Of a DNA stretch of 64,000 nucleotides, positions 38,189 through 45,913 are shown piece after piece. The stretch lies in contig NZ_CP029353.1 of assembly GCF_003130795.1 (NCBI RefSeq), positions 2,247,501 to 2,311,500 of the forward strand, written 5' to 3'. The position numbers and the translations under genes are program-made. Origin of the DNA: Azospirillum thermophilum. GTDB lineage: Bacteria > Pseudomonadota > Alphaproteobacteria > Azospirillales > Azospirillaceae. The notes under the pieces were generated by a model. That model saw only the letters and a list, made by a program, of their open reading frames with translations. It had not been told where the DNA came from and did no database searches. Each line of letters opens with the position of its first letter. The first letter of the stretch is position 1.

Positions 38189-39580
38189 TCAATGGTCGAT
38201 CGCCGGCAGCTCCAGCACCGCCAGCAGCCCGCCGGACGGCGCCGGCTCCAGCCGCAGCGCCCCGCCATAGAGCGTGGCGAGGTCCTGGACGATGGCAAGG
38301 CCGAGGCCGCTGCCCGGAACGCTCTCGTCCAGCCGGACGCCGGGGGCCAGCACCTTGCGGCGCTGGTCGGCGGGCAGGCCGGGGCCGTCGTCCTCCACCC
38401 GCAGCTCCAGCCGCCCGGGAGCCTTGCGGCGCACCGTCACGCGCACGCCGCGCGCCGCCCATTTGCAGGCGTTGTCCAGCAGGTTGCCCAGCATCTCCTC
38501 GAAATCCTGGCGGTCGCCGCGGAAGACGGCATCCGGCGGCACCTCGGCCACGATGTCGAGCGCGCGGTGGTCGTAGAGCCGCTCCAGCGTGCGGACCAGC
38601 CGGGCGACCGCGTCGGGCAGCGGGGTCGCCACCCCCGGCACGCCCGACGAGGCGGCGGCACGGGCGCGGGCCATGTGGTGGTCGATGTGGCGGGTCATCA
38701 CCGCCACCTGCGCGGCGATGCGCGGGCCGATGGTGGCGGCCGTCCCCGGCGTCAGGCCGTCCGCCTCGTTGCCGAGCACCGCGAGGCTGGTCTTCAGCGC
38801 ATGGGCGAGGTTGCCGGCCTGGATGCGGGCGCGGGTCACCACCTCCTCGTTGTGGTCGAGCACGGCGTTCAGGTCGTCGACCAGCGGGCTGACCTCCGCC
38901 GGCATGCCGCCGGGCAGGCGCCGCGCCCGGCCGCGGCGGATTTCGGCGAGCTGGCGGCCCAGCCGGGCGAGCGGGCTGAGGCCGACCTGCACCTGCACCA
39001 GCGCCGCGCCGATCAGGGCCGCCGCCAGCACCAGCAGCGACAGGGCGAGCGTCCGGTTGAAGCTGGTCTCGGCGGCGGCCAGCTCCGCCTCGTCGCCCGC
39101 CACGGCCAGCCGCAGGGGGGCGCCGTCCGGCAGGACGACCGTGCGCTCGCGCACCGTCAGCCGCTGCCCCTCCGGCCCGGCCATGCGATGGGTGTGGATG
39201 ACGCCGTCGGCGAGCCGGTCGGGCGGCAGCGCCAGCGCCCGGTCCCACAGCGAGCGCGAGCGCACCGCCTCCCCCGCCGCCCCTTCCACCTGCCAGTAGA
39301 GGCCGGAGAGCGGGCGGCGGAAGCGCGGGTCGCTGAGCGGGGTGCGCACCAGCGGCGCGCCGTCCGGCCCGCGTTCCAGCGCGGCGGTGAGCTGGTCGAG
39401 ATGGGTGGTCAGCTCCGCCTCGAAGCGGGCGCGGACATGGGTGCGGAACAGGTCGGCCAGCAGCAGCCCGGCCAGGGCCAGCGCCAGCGTCACCCACACC
39501 GCCGCCCCGGCGAGCAGCCGGAAGCGCAGCGACCCGGCGAAGCGGCGGACGGCCGCGGGAAGGGCCGGACGCGGTCTCAC
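38189..39580 (-). CDS. PhoQ-like sensor histidine kinase
   Basis: A 463-aa membrane kinase: TM1 at about residues 20-42, a periplasmic sensor of about 120 residues, TM2 near 175-195, HAMP (GLSPLARLGRQLAEIRRG), H-box AGNLAHALKTSLAVLGNEAD of the PhoQ class (H-x-L-K-T), and an ATPase domain with ELRVEDDGPGLPADQRRK and SGLGLAIVQDLATLYGG. Its ATG overlaps the end of the regulator gene by 4 bp. The signal is unknown; PhoQ-type kinases sense divalent cations, acidity or cationic peptides. Confidence 0.93.
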   Translation of the reverse strand: MRPRPALPAAVRRFAGSLRFRLLAGAAVWVTLALALAGLLLADLFRTHVRARFEAELTTHLDQLTAALERGPDGAPLVRTPLSDPRFRRPLSGLYWQVEGAAGEAVRSRSLWDRALALPPDRLADGVIHTHRMAGPEGQRLTVRERTVVLPDGAPLRLAVAGDEAELAAAETSFNRTLALSLLVLAAALIGAALVQVQVGLSPLARLGRQLAEIRRGRARRLPGGMPAEVSPLVDDLNAVLDHNEEVVTRARIQAGNLAHALKTSLAVLGNEADGLTPGTAATIGPRIAAQVAVMTRHIDHHMARARAAASSGVPGVATPLPDAVARLVRTLERLYDHRALDIVAEVPPDAVFRGDRQDFEEMLGNLLDNACKWAARGVRVTVRRKAPGRLELRVEDDGPGLPADQRRKVLAPGVRLDESVPGSGLGLAIVQDLATLYGGALRLEPAPSGGLLAVLELPAIDH

Positions 39581-40236
39581 GGCTCGTCGATCCGGTAGCC
39601 GAGCCCGCGCACGGTGCGGATGGCCTCCACCCCCAGCTTGCGCCGCAGCCGGCCGACGAACACCTCGATCGTGTTGGAATCGCGGTCGAAGTCCTGGGCA
39701 TAGACATGCTCGGTCAGCTCGGTGCGCGACACCACCTGCCCCTTGCGGTGCATCAGGTAGGCGAGCACGCGGTATTCGAAGCTGGTCAGGTCGACCACCC
39801 GGCCGTCCACCGTCACCCGGCCGCTGCGGGTGTCGAGCAGGATGGGACCGCAGGCGATCTCCGCCGCCGCATGGCCCTTGGCCCGGCGGATCAGGGCGCG
39901 CAGCCGGGCCTGCAGCTCCTCCATGCGGAAGGGCTTGGCGAGATAGTCGTCGGCCCCGGCGTCGATGCCCTCCACCTTGTCGTGCCAGTGGTCGCGGGCG
40001 GTCAGGATCAGCACCGGCACCGCGATCCCCTGGCGCCGCCAGCTACGCAGCACGGTCAGCCCGTCGACCTTCGGCAGGCCGAGGTCGAGCACGACGGCGT
40101 CGTAGGGTTCCGTCTCGCCGAGGAAGCCGCCCTCCTCGCCGTCCGGCGCGGTGTCCACGGCGTAGCCCTCCGCGGTCAGCGTGTCGCGGAGCTGCCGGGA
40201 CAGGGTCGGATCGTCCTCCACCACCAGGATGCGCAT
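39577..40236 (-). CDS. OmpR-family response regulator (PhoP/QseB-like)
   Basis: A 219-aa regulator. The receiver has MRILVVEDDPTLSRQL, phospho-aspartate in VVLDLGLPKVDGL and lysine in YLAKPFRMEEL. The winged-helix domain has LTSFEYRVLAYLMHRKGQVV and SNTIEVFVGRLRRKLG. It is the partner of the kinase at 38189-39580 and follows the PepSY gene by 9 bp, so the order is PepSY-regulator-kinase in one operon. Confidence 0.95.
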   Translation of the reverse strand: MRILVVEDDPTLSRQLRDTLTAEGYAVDTAPDGEEGGFLGETEPYDAVVLDLGLPKVDGLTVLRSWRRQGIAVPVLILTARDHWHDKVEGIDAGADDYLAKPFRMEELQARLRALIRRAKGHAAAEIACGPILLDTRSGRVTVDGRVVDLTSFEYRVLAYLMHRKGQVVSRTELTEHVYAQDFDRDSNTIEVFVGRLRRKLGVEAIRTVRGLGYRIDEP

Positions 40237-40245
40237 GGCCCGGTC

Positions 40246-40647
40246 CTACTCCTTGCGGTCCTGTGGCCTGTCGGAGGGCGGCCGGCCGTGATGGCCGGAC
40301 CTGCGGCCACGGGCGGCCAGCAGTTCGCCGCTGGCGGCGTCGTAGACCAGCTTCATGATGCGGCCCCCCGGCGTCAGCAGCTTGATCTCGTAGACGAAGG
40401 GGGGCAGGTCGGGATCGTCGTCGTCGTCGTGGTCGTGCTCCTCGATCTCCACGTCGAGCACGGTGCCGCCGAACGTCGCCACCGCCTTGTCGACGATGCC
40501 CTCCAGCGGCAGGATCCGGCCGGCCCGCAGCGCCTCGCGCGCCCGGTCATGGTCCTCGCGGTCGGCCCGCGCCGCGCCGGGCAGGACCAGCAGCCCGGCG
40601 AGGATCAGGACGACAGACGGAACCAGGCGGAACGGCAGGCGGAGCAT
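40246..40647 (-). CDS. PepSY-domain exported protein
   Basis: A 133-aa protein with a signal peptide (LVPSVVLILAGLLVLPGAARA) and a PepSY-like fold: REALRAGRILPLEGIVDKA then FVYEIKLLTPGGRIMKLVYD and an ASGELL turn. A His/Asp cluster (EEHDHDDDDDPD) in the middle may bind metal. PepSY proteins beside PhoPQ-type systems are thought to modulate the kinase or respond to envelope stress. The start is ATG at 40647 behind GGAG-like sequence. Confidence 0.85.
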   Translation of the reverse strand: MLRLPFRLVPSVVLILAGLLVLPGAARADREDHDRAREALRAGRILPLEGIVDKAVATFGGTVLDVEIEEHDHDDDDDPDLPPFVYEIKLLTPGGRIMKLVYDAASGELLAARGRRSGHHGRPPSDRPQDRKE

Positions 40648-40735
40648 GGGCGGGCACCGTCTTGGGAAAGGGAGGAGGCCGCGGCGAACGATGGCCGCTG
40701 CCCCCTCCGGCGTCAATGCGCGTCGATGCGCGGGA

Positions 40736-41107
40736 TCAGCGCTGCTGGTGACGGGCGAGGACGGAGCCGTCCGCGCGGATGATCTGGCGGGCGTCGAACT
40801 CGTCGCCGTCATCGTCCATGTGGCCGATCACGGTGACGGTGTCGCCCGGCTTCAGCCCGGCGGCGTCCTTCGTCTTGTTGTCGATGTCGATCCGGCGCAC
40901 GCCGTCGCTCAGCACGAAGTCCTCCTCGTCCATCGACAGGATGGTGCCGACGATGGTGCCGGCCCCGGTCCGCGCGACCTCGTCGATGCTCATGGGGGCG
41001 GTGGCGACCTGCTGCCAGCCGCGGTGCCGTTCGCCGGCGAGTGCGGTTCCGGCCACGGTTCCGATCAGGACGACAAGGGCGGACGTGACGATGGTGGGAG
41101 TGCGCAT
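40736..41107 (-). CDS. Exported OB-fold stress protein (YgiW/YdeI-like)
   Basis: A 123-aa protein with a signal peptide (MRTPTIVTSALVVLIGTVAG, cleavage after ALA) and a small OB-fold: GTIVGTILSMDEEDFVLSDG, then GDTVTVIGHMDDDGDEFDAR. Similar proteins are induced by envelope, metal or peptide stress. It stands 88 bp upstream of the PepSY gene in the same direction and is probably the first gene of the PhoPQ-like operon. Start at ATG 41107. Confidence 0.75.
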   Translation of the reverse strand: MRTPTIVTSALVVLIGTVAGTALAGERHRGWQQVATAPMSIDEVARTGAGTIVGTILSMDEEDFVLSDGVRRIDIDNKTKDAAGLKPGDTVTVIGHMDDDGDEFDARQIIRADGSVLARHQQR

Positions 41108-41230
41108 GGAGTGGATTCCTTTGGCGAGAGGGAGATGGACGACAGCGCCGTCCGTCATGGGCGCCACTCTGCCCTCCCCTGCCTGAACCGGGCCTGAGCG
41201 GCGCGTTCAGATGCCGTTCAGCTTTGCGGA

Positions 41231-41264
41231 TTGATCCGGGCAGATTGATCCCGGCGGATTGATC
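41231..41264. promoter_or_regulatory. Three 14-bp-spaced TTGATC iterons
   Basis: TTGATC occurs at 41231, 41245 and 41259, within a repeated unit TTGATCCSGGCRGA. The spacing is 14 bp, not a whole number of helical turns per step. The array lies in the shared promoter region of the OB-fold gene (41107) and the Crp/Fnr gene (41341). TTGAT is a Crp/Fnr half-site, so autoregulation is possible; a direct-repeat operator for another factor is the alternative. Confidence 0.55.
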
Positions 41265-41340
41265 TGGCCCCTTGCCTCCGCCGGCCGCAGCCGCCAGGGT
41301 GGAACCGTTCCAACCCCGGGGGAATGAGGAGAAGAGCCGC

Positions 41341-42048
41341 GTGCGCCGGAGCCGCATCGACGCCGCCAGGCTGGGCACCGCCCAGTGCCGCAGTTGCGCC
41401 ATCCGCGACCTCGTCCTGTTCGGCGACCTGCAGGAGGGCGATTTCGACCTCATCCACCTGCCGATCGACGAGCTGCGGCTGGCGCCGGGGGCTGCGCTCT
41501 ACCATGCGGGCGAGGAGGGAAGCGCCCTCTTCACCATCCGCAGCGGCCTCGTCAAGCTGGTGCAGTTCCTGCCGGACGGCACGCAGCGGATCGTCCGGCT
41601 GCTGCGCCGCGGCGCCGTCGCCGGGCTGGAGGTGATGGTCGGCCGCCCCTACGAGCACACCGCCATCGCGCTGCAGGAGGTGGAGGCCTGCCGCCTGCCG
41701 CGCGAGGTGGTGGAGCGGCTGAGCCGCGAGACGCCGCGCCTGCACGGCCGGCTGATGGAGCGCTGGTACCAGTCGCTGCATCAGGCCGACGAATGGCTGA
41801 CCGAGCTGTCCACCGGCAGCGCGCGGCGCAGGCTCGCCCGGCTGTTCCTGAAGCTGGCGGCCGACGCGCCGGACGAACCGGTGCTGCTGTCCGGCCGCGA
41901 GGATCTCGGCGCCATGCTCGGCATCGGGATGGAGACGGCCAGCCGCACCGTCGCGGAGTTCAAGCGCTCCCGCCTCGTCCGCGAAACCGCGCCCAACGTC
42001 TTCCTCTGCGACCTGCCGGCCCTGGAGGCGGTGGCGACCGAGGGCTGA
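41341..42048 (+). CDS. Crp/Fnr-family transcriptional regulator
   Basis: A 235-aa regulator with a cyclic-nucleotide-fold effector domain (ALYHAGEEGSALFTIRSGLV) and an HTH domain (SGREDLGAMLGIGMETASRT). The recognition helix carries E..SR (ETASR), which in FNR-type proteins reads TTG half-sites. The N-terminus has only one cysteine pair (QCRSC), not the four ligands of a full FNR [4Fe-4S] site, so it may be a FixK-like or redox-variant protein. The start is GTG at 41341 after GAGGAGAAGAG. It is 155 bp before ccoG. Confidence 0.88.
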   Translation: MRRSRIDAARLGTAQCRSCAIRDLVLFGDLQEGDFDLIHLPIDELRLAPGAALYHAGEEGSALFTIRSGLVKLVQFLPDGTQRIVRLLRRGAVAGLEVMVGRPYEHTAIALQEVEACRLPREVVERLSRETPRLHGRLMERWYQSLHQADEWLTELSTGSARRRLARLFLKLAADAPDEPVLLSGREDLGAMLGIGMETASRTVAEFKRSRLVRETAPNVFLCDLPALEAVATEG

Positions 42049-42117
42049 AACGGCTTGCACCTCGCCTGCGACATAGCGGCGCTACGGCCGGTACCCGCCG
42101 CCCGGCGCCTGCAGGCT

Positions 42118-42131
42118 TTGCGGATTCGCAA
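42118..42131. promoter_or_regulatory. FixK/FNR-type box upstream of ccoG
   Basis: TTGCGGATTCGCAA is a perfect palindrome fitting the FixK2-type pattern TTG(A/C)-N6-(G/T)CAA. It lies 73 bp before the ccoG start, directly after the Crp/Fnr gene, a suitable place for an activator site. Confidence 0.6.
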
Positions 42132-42203
42132 GGCGAAGAACCGCGCCCGTCACTAGCGTGGCCCATCCCCGGCAGCGGGGTGGTGCACCATGGACGAGTG
42201 ACG

Positions 42204-43691
42204 ATGACCGTTTCCAGCCTCGCCGAAAAGACGGACCGGAACGGCGACGGGGCCCAGGCCGAGCCCCCGCGCCGCACCTCCTACTTTGCCGAACACCAGA
42301 AGATCCATCCCAAGTCGGTCCGCGGGACCTTCCGCCGGCTGAAATGGGCGGCGCTGATCCTTCTGCTGAGCCTCTATTACGTGACGCCCTGGATCCGCTG
42401 GGACCGCGGGCCGAACGCGCCGGACCAGGCGGTGCTGGTCGACATGCCGGGCCGCCGCCTCTACTTCTTCTTCGTCGAGCTGTGGCCGCAGCAGATCTAT
42501 TACCTGACCGGCGTGCTGATCCTGAGCGCCGTCGGCCTGTTCCTCGCCACCGCGCTGGCCGGCCGCATCTGGTGCGGCTACGCCTGCCCGCAGACGGTGT
42601 GGACCGACCTGTTCATGTGGGTCGAGCGGCTGGTGGAAGGCGACCGCAGCGAGCGCATCCGCCTCGACAAGGCCCCCTGGTCCTTCGGGAAGCTGCGCAA
42701 GCGCGCGACGAAGCACGCCGTCTGGCTGCTGATCTCGCTGGCGACCGGCGGCGCCTGGATCTTCTACTTCAACGACGCCCCGACGCTGGTCGGCGAGATG
42801 CTGCGCTTCGAGGCGTCCGGCAACGTGCTGTTCTTCATCGGGCTGTTCACCGCCACGACCTATCTTCTGGCCGGCATGGCCCGCGAGCAGGTCTGCATCT
42901 ACATGTGCCCCTGGCCGCGCTTCCAGTCGGCGATGATCGACGAGGAGAGCCTGGTCGTCACCTACGAGGCCTGGCGGGGCGAGGGGCGCGGACCGCTGCG
43001 CAAGTCCCAGTCGGCGGAGGAGCGCAAGGCGGCCGGCCTCGGCGACTGCATCGACTGCGGCGCCTGCGTCCATGTCTGCCCGACCGGCATCGACATCCGC
43101 AACGGGCCGCAGCTCGCCTGCATCGGCTGCGGGCTGTGCGTCGACGCCTGCAACGACGTGATGGCCCGCATCGGCCGCCCCGGCGACCTCGTCCGCTTCG
43201 ATACGCTGAACGCCCAGGTCGCACGCACCGCCGGGGAGTCGCCGAAGTTCAAGCTGATCCGCCCGCGCACCATCATCTATTCGCTGATCCTGCTGGTGGT
43301 CGGCGGGGCGATGGTCGCCGGGCTGGTCTTCAAGCCGGCGCTGGACGTCAACATCCTGCGCGACCGCGCCCCGCTGTTCGTGCAGCTTTCCAACGGCGAT
43401 CTCCAGAACGCCTACACCATCAAGATCCTGAACATGACCCGCGAGCCCCGCGACTACCGGCTGGAGTTCACGGGCCTGGCCGGCGCCAGCCTGTCGGTCG
43501 CCGGGGCGGAGGGCGCGGCCGGACAGACGGCGACCGTCCATGCCGATCCCGACAGCGTCGCCACCCACCGCATCCTCGTCCGCGTGCCGCGCGGCAACGT
43601 GACCCGGCCCTCCACCGACACCGAGTTCATCCTGACACCACTCGGCGGCGGGTCCCCGGTGCGCCACGGCACCGTCTTCCTCGGCCCCTGA
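42204..43691 (+). CDS. ccoG: Cytochrome c oxidase accessory protein CcoG (RdxA/FixG)
   Basis: A 495-aa membrane ferredoxin needed for assembly of cbb3 oxidase, where it is implicated in copper reduction. Five to six TM helices occur: first at about 47-64, then around YYLTGVLILSAVGLFLATAL. The motif GRIWCGYACPQTVWTDLFMW, the membrane pair CIYMCPWPRFQSAM, and two ferredoxin clusters CIDCGACVHVCPTGIDIR and CIGCGLCVDACNDVMARI are complete. The C-terminal periplasmic part is an Ig-like fold. No ccoNOQP or ccoHIS genes are in the window. Confidence 0.95.
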   Translation: MTVSSLAEKTDRNGDGAQAEPPRRTSYFAEHQKIHPKSVRGTFRRLKWAALILLLSLYYVTPWIRWDRGPNAPDQAVLVDMPGRRLYFFFVELWPQQIYYLTGVLILSAVGLFLATALAGRIWCGYACPQTVWTDLFMWVERLVEGDRSERIRLDKAPWSFGKLRKRATKHAVWLLISLATGGAWIFYFNDAPTLVGEMLRFEASGNVLFFIGLFTATTYLLAGMAREQVCIYMCPWPRFQSAMIDEESLVVTYEAWRGEGRGPLRKSQSAEERKAAGLGDCIDCGACVHVCPTGIDIRNGPQLACIGCGLCVDACNDVMARIGRPGDLVRFDTLNAQVARTAGESPKFKLIRPRTIIYSLILLVVGGAMVAGLVFKPALDVNILRDRAPLFVQLSNGDLQNAYTIKILNMTREPRDYRLEFTGLAGASLSVAGAEGAAGQTATVHADPDSVATHRILVRVPRGNVTRPSTDTEFILTPLGGGSPVRHGTVFLGP

Positions 43692-43719
43692 CGGGCCACC
43701 TCACCACGGGAGAGCAGCC

Positions 43720-43824
43720 ATGAACTTCGACACCACCACCTACATCGCGCTCGCCGGGGCCGTCAGCGTCTTCGCGGTCACCATCGGGGTGTTCGTCTTC
43801 CTGCTGACCCGCGGCGGCAAGTAA
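43720..43824 (+). CDS. Putative single-span membrane protein, 34 aa
   Basis: A short ORF 28 bp after ccoG, with CGGGAGAG ahead of the ATG. It encodes MNFDTTTYIALAGAVSVFAV followed by a second half ending LLTRGGK: one hydrophobic helix (about residues 8-29) with a basic end. Position and spacing suggest co-expression with ccoG, possibly an oxidase-assembly or CcoQ/CydX-like helper; not recognised by sequence. Confidence 0.55.
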   Translation: MNFDTTTYIALAGAVSVFAVTIGVFVFLLTRGGK

Positions 43825-43848
43825 GGCCCCGCCCGGCGCTGCGGGACC

Positions 43849-43908
43849 GCCGCATATACGCCTCCTATATGCGGCGACCGCCCCGGCCCCCATCGTTTTT
43901 ATATGCGG
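43849..43908. promoter_or_regulatory. Inverted repeat and third half-site upstream of kdp
   Basis: GCCGCATATA (43849-43858) pairs with TATATGCGGC (43866-43875) across a 7-nt loop, and TATATGCGG recurs at 43899-43907 after TTTTT. Three copies of one 9-bp half-site in 60 bp, just upstream of the kdp genes, suggest a binding array, most simply for KdpE (inference). Confidence 0.5.
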
Positions 43909-43991
43909 GCCGGGTGCACTCTTGATCCTGCCAGCCCCGCCGCCCCGGACGATCCTCCGGACGGCGGGGCGCCGGTTCAGGAGGAATGAAC

Positions 43992-44075
43992 ATGCTGGAC
44001 ATCATCGTGCTGGCGGTCGCCGGGGCCTTCTTCGGCCTCGCCGTCGCCTACGTCTACGCCTGCGACCGGCTATAG
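43992..44075 (+). CDS. Small kdp-associated membrane protein, 27 aa
   Basis: ATG at 43992 stands seven bases after a perfect AGGAGG. The product begins MLDIIVLAVAGAFFGLAV and ends in AYVYACDRL. It is one hydrophobic helix with a conserved-looking Cys-Asp-Arg-Leu end. I recall similar tiny ORFs ahead of kdpF in other Proteobacteria. It lies 13 bp before kdpF and probably belongs to the Kdp complex or its regulation. Confidence 0.65.
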   Translation: MLDIIVLAVAGAFFGLAVAYVYACDRL

Positions 44076-44088
44076 GGAGCGGGCGGCC

Positions 44089-44178
44089 ATGATGATCGAC
44101 CTTCTGCTGAGCGGCGCGGTCGCCGCCGGGCTGCTCGGCTATCTCGTCTACGCCCTGGTCCGGCCGGAACGGTTCTGA
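44089..44178 (+). CDS. kdpF: Potassium-transporting ATPase small subunit KdpF
   Basis: A 29-aa single-span peptide, beginning MMIDLLLSGAVAAGLLGYLV and ending in ALVRPERF; the final R-P-E-R/K-F is the KdpF signature. It stabilises the KdpABC complex in the membrane. ATG at 44089 or 44092. kdpA follows after 12 bp. Confidence 0.88.
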   Translation: MMIDLLLSGAVAAGLLGYLVYALVRPERF

Positions 44179-44190
44179 GGAGACATCCCC

Positions 44191-45899
44191 ATGACCGTGA
44201 ACGGCTGGATCCAGATCCTGCTTTTCGTCGCCCTGGTGGCCGCCCTGGCGCGGCCGCTCGGCGGCTACATGACACGCGTCTTCACAGGCGGGCGCACCCT
44301 CCTCTCCCCCGTCCTGCGCCCGGTCGAACGGGGCCTCTACCGCCTCGCCGGCGTCGAGGAGGCGGAGGAGCAGCACTGGACGACCTACGCCGTCGCCATG
44401 CTGCTGTTCAACCTCGCCGGCCTGCTGCTGCTCTATGCGCTGCTGCGGCTGCAGGCCGCGCTGCCGCTGAACCCGCGGGAGATGGCGGCGGTGCCGCCCG
44501 ACCTCGCCTTCAACACGGCGGTCAGCTTCGTCACCAACACCAACTGGCAGAACTACGGCGGCGAAACCACGCTCGGCCACCTCGTGCAGATGGCCGGGCT
44601 GACGGTGCAGAACTTCGTCTCCGCCGCCACCGGCATCGCGCTGGCCCTGGCGCTGGTGCGCGGCTTCGCGCGGGAGACGGCGCGGACCGTCGGCAATTTC
44701 TGGGTCGACCTGACCCGCGCCACCCTCTATGTGCTGCTGCCGCTCTCGCTCGTGCTGGCGCTGGCGCTGGTGTGGCAGGGCGTGCCGCAGACGCTGGCCG
44801 GTTCGGTCGAGGCGACCACGCTGGAAGGGGCGAGGCAGACCATCGCGCTCGGCCCCGTCGCCTCGCAGGAGGCGATCAAGATGCTGGGCACCAATGGCGG
44901 CGGCTTCTTCAACGTCAACTCCGCGCATCCCTTCGAGAACCCGACGGCGCTGACCAACCTGCTGGAGATGCTGGCGATCTTCGCCATCGGCGCCGGGCTG
45001 ACCAACCTGTTCGGCCGCATGGTCGGCGACGAGCGGCAGGGCTGGGCGATCCTCGCCGCCATGGGCGTGCTGTTCGTCGCCGGCGTCGGGGTCGCCTATT
45101 GGGCGGAGGCCCAGGGCAACCCGGCGCTGGCCGCCCTCGGCGTCGATCCGGCCGCCGGCAACCTGGAGGGCAAGGAGACCCGCTTCGGCGTGGCGCTGAG
45201 CGCCCTGTTCGCCACGGTGACCACCGCGGCCTCCTGCGGCGCGGTCAACGCCATGCACGACAGCTTCACGCCGCTCGGCGGCATGGTGCCGCTGGTCAAC
45301 ATGATGCTGGGCGAGATCATCGTCGGCGGCGTCGGGGCCGGGCTCTACGGCATGCTGCTGTTCGCCATCGTCGCCCTGTTCGTCGCCGGGCTGATGGTCG
45401 GCCGCACGCCGGAGTATCTCGGCAAGAAGCTGGAGGCGAAGGAGGTCAAGATGACCATGCTCGCCGTGCTCTGCCTGCCGCTGATGATGCTGGGCTGGAC
45501 CGCGCTCGCGGTGGCGACGCCCGCCGGCACCGCCGCGCTGGCCAATGCCGGCCCGCACGGCTTCACCGAGGCGCTCTACGCCTATGTCTCGGCCGCGGCC
45601 AACAACGGCAGCGCCTTCGCCGGGCTGGGCGGCAACACGCTCTGGTACAACCTGACGCTCGCCGTCGCCATGCTGGTCGGCCGCTTCTTCGTCATCGTGC
45701 CGATGATGGCGATCGCCGGATCGCTGGCGGGCAAGCGGCGCGCCCCGGCCTCGGCCGGCAGCTTCCCCACCCATGGCCCGCTGTTCGTCGGGCTGCTGGT
45801 CGCGTCATCCTGATCGTCGGCGGCCTCACCTTCTTCCCGGCCCTCGCCCTCGGCCCGCTGGCCGAGCATCTGGCGATGGCGGCCGGCACCCTCTATTGA
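44191..45899 (+). CDS. kdpA: Potassium-transporting ATPase channel subunit KdpA, one late frameshift
   Basis: A protein of about 570 aa with ten TM helices that forms the K+ pathway of the KdpFABC pump. Selectivity-filter loops are visible: [60 protein letters not shown] and [15 protein letters not shown]. The frame ends early at a TGA near 45811; one missing G near 45804 would restore [20 protein letters not shown] and the natural stop at 45899. The rest is intact. Confidence 0.92.
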
Positions 45900-45913
45900 T
45901 CGGGAGCTTTCCG

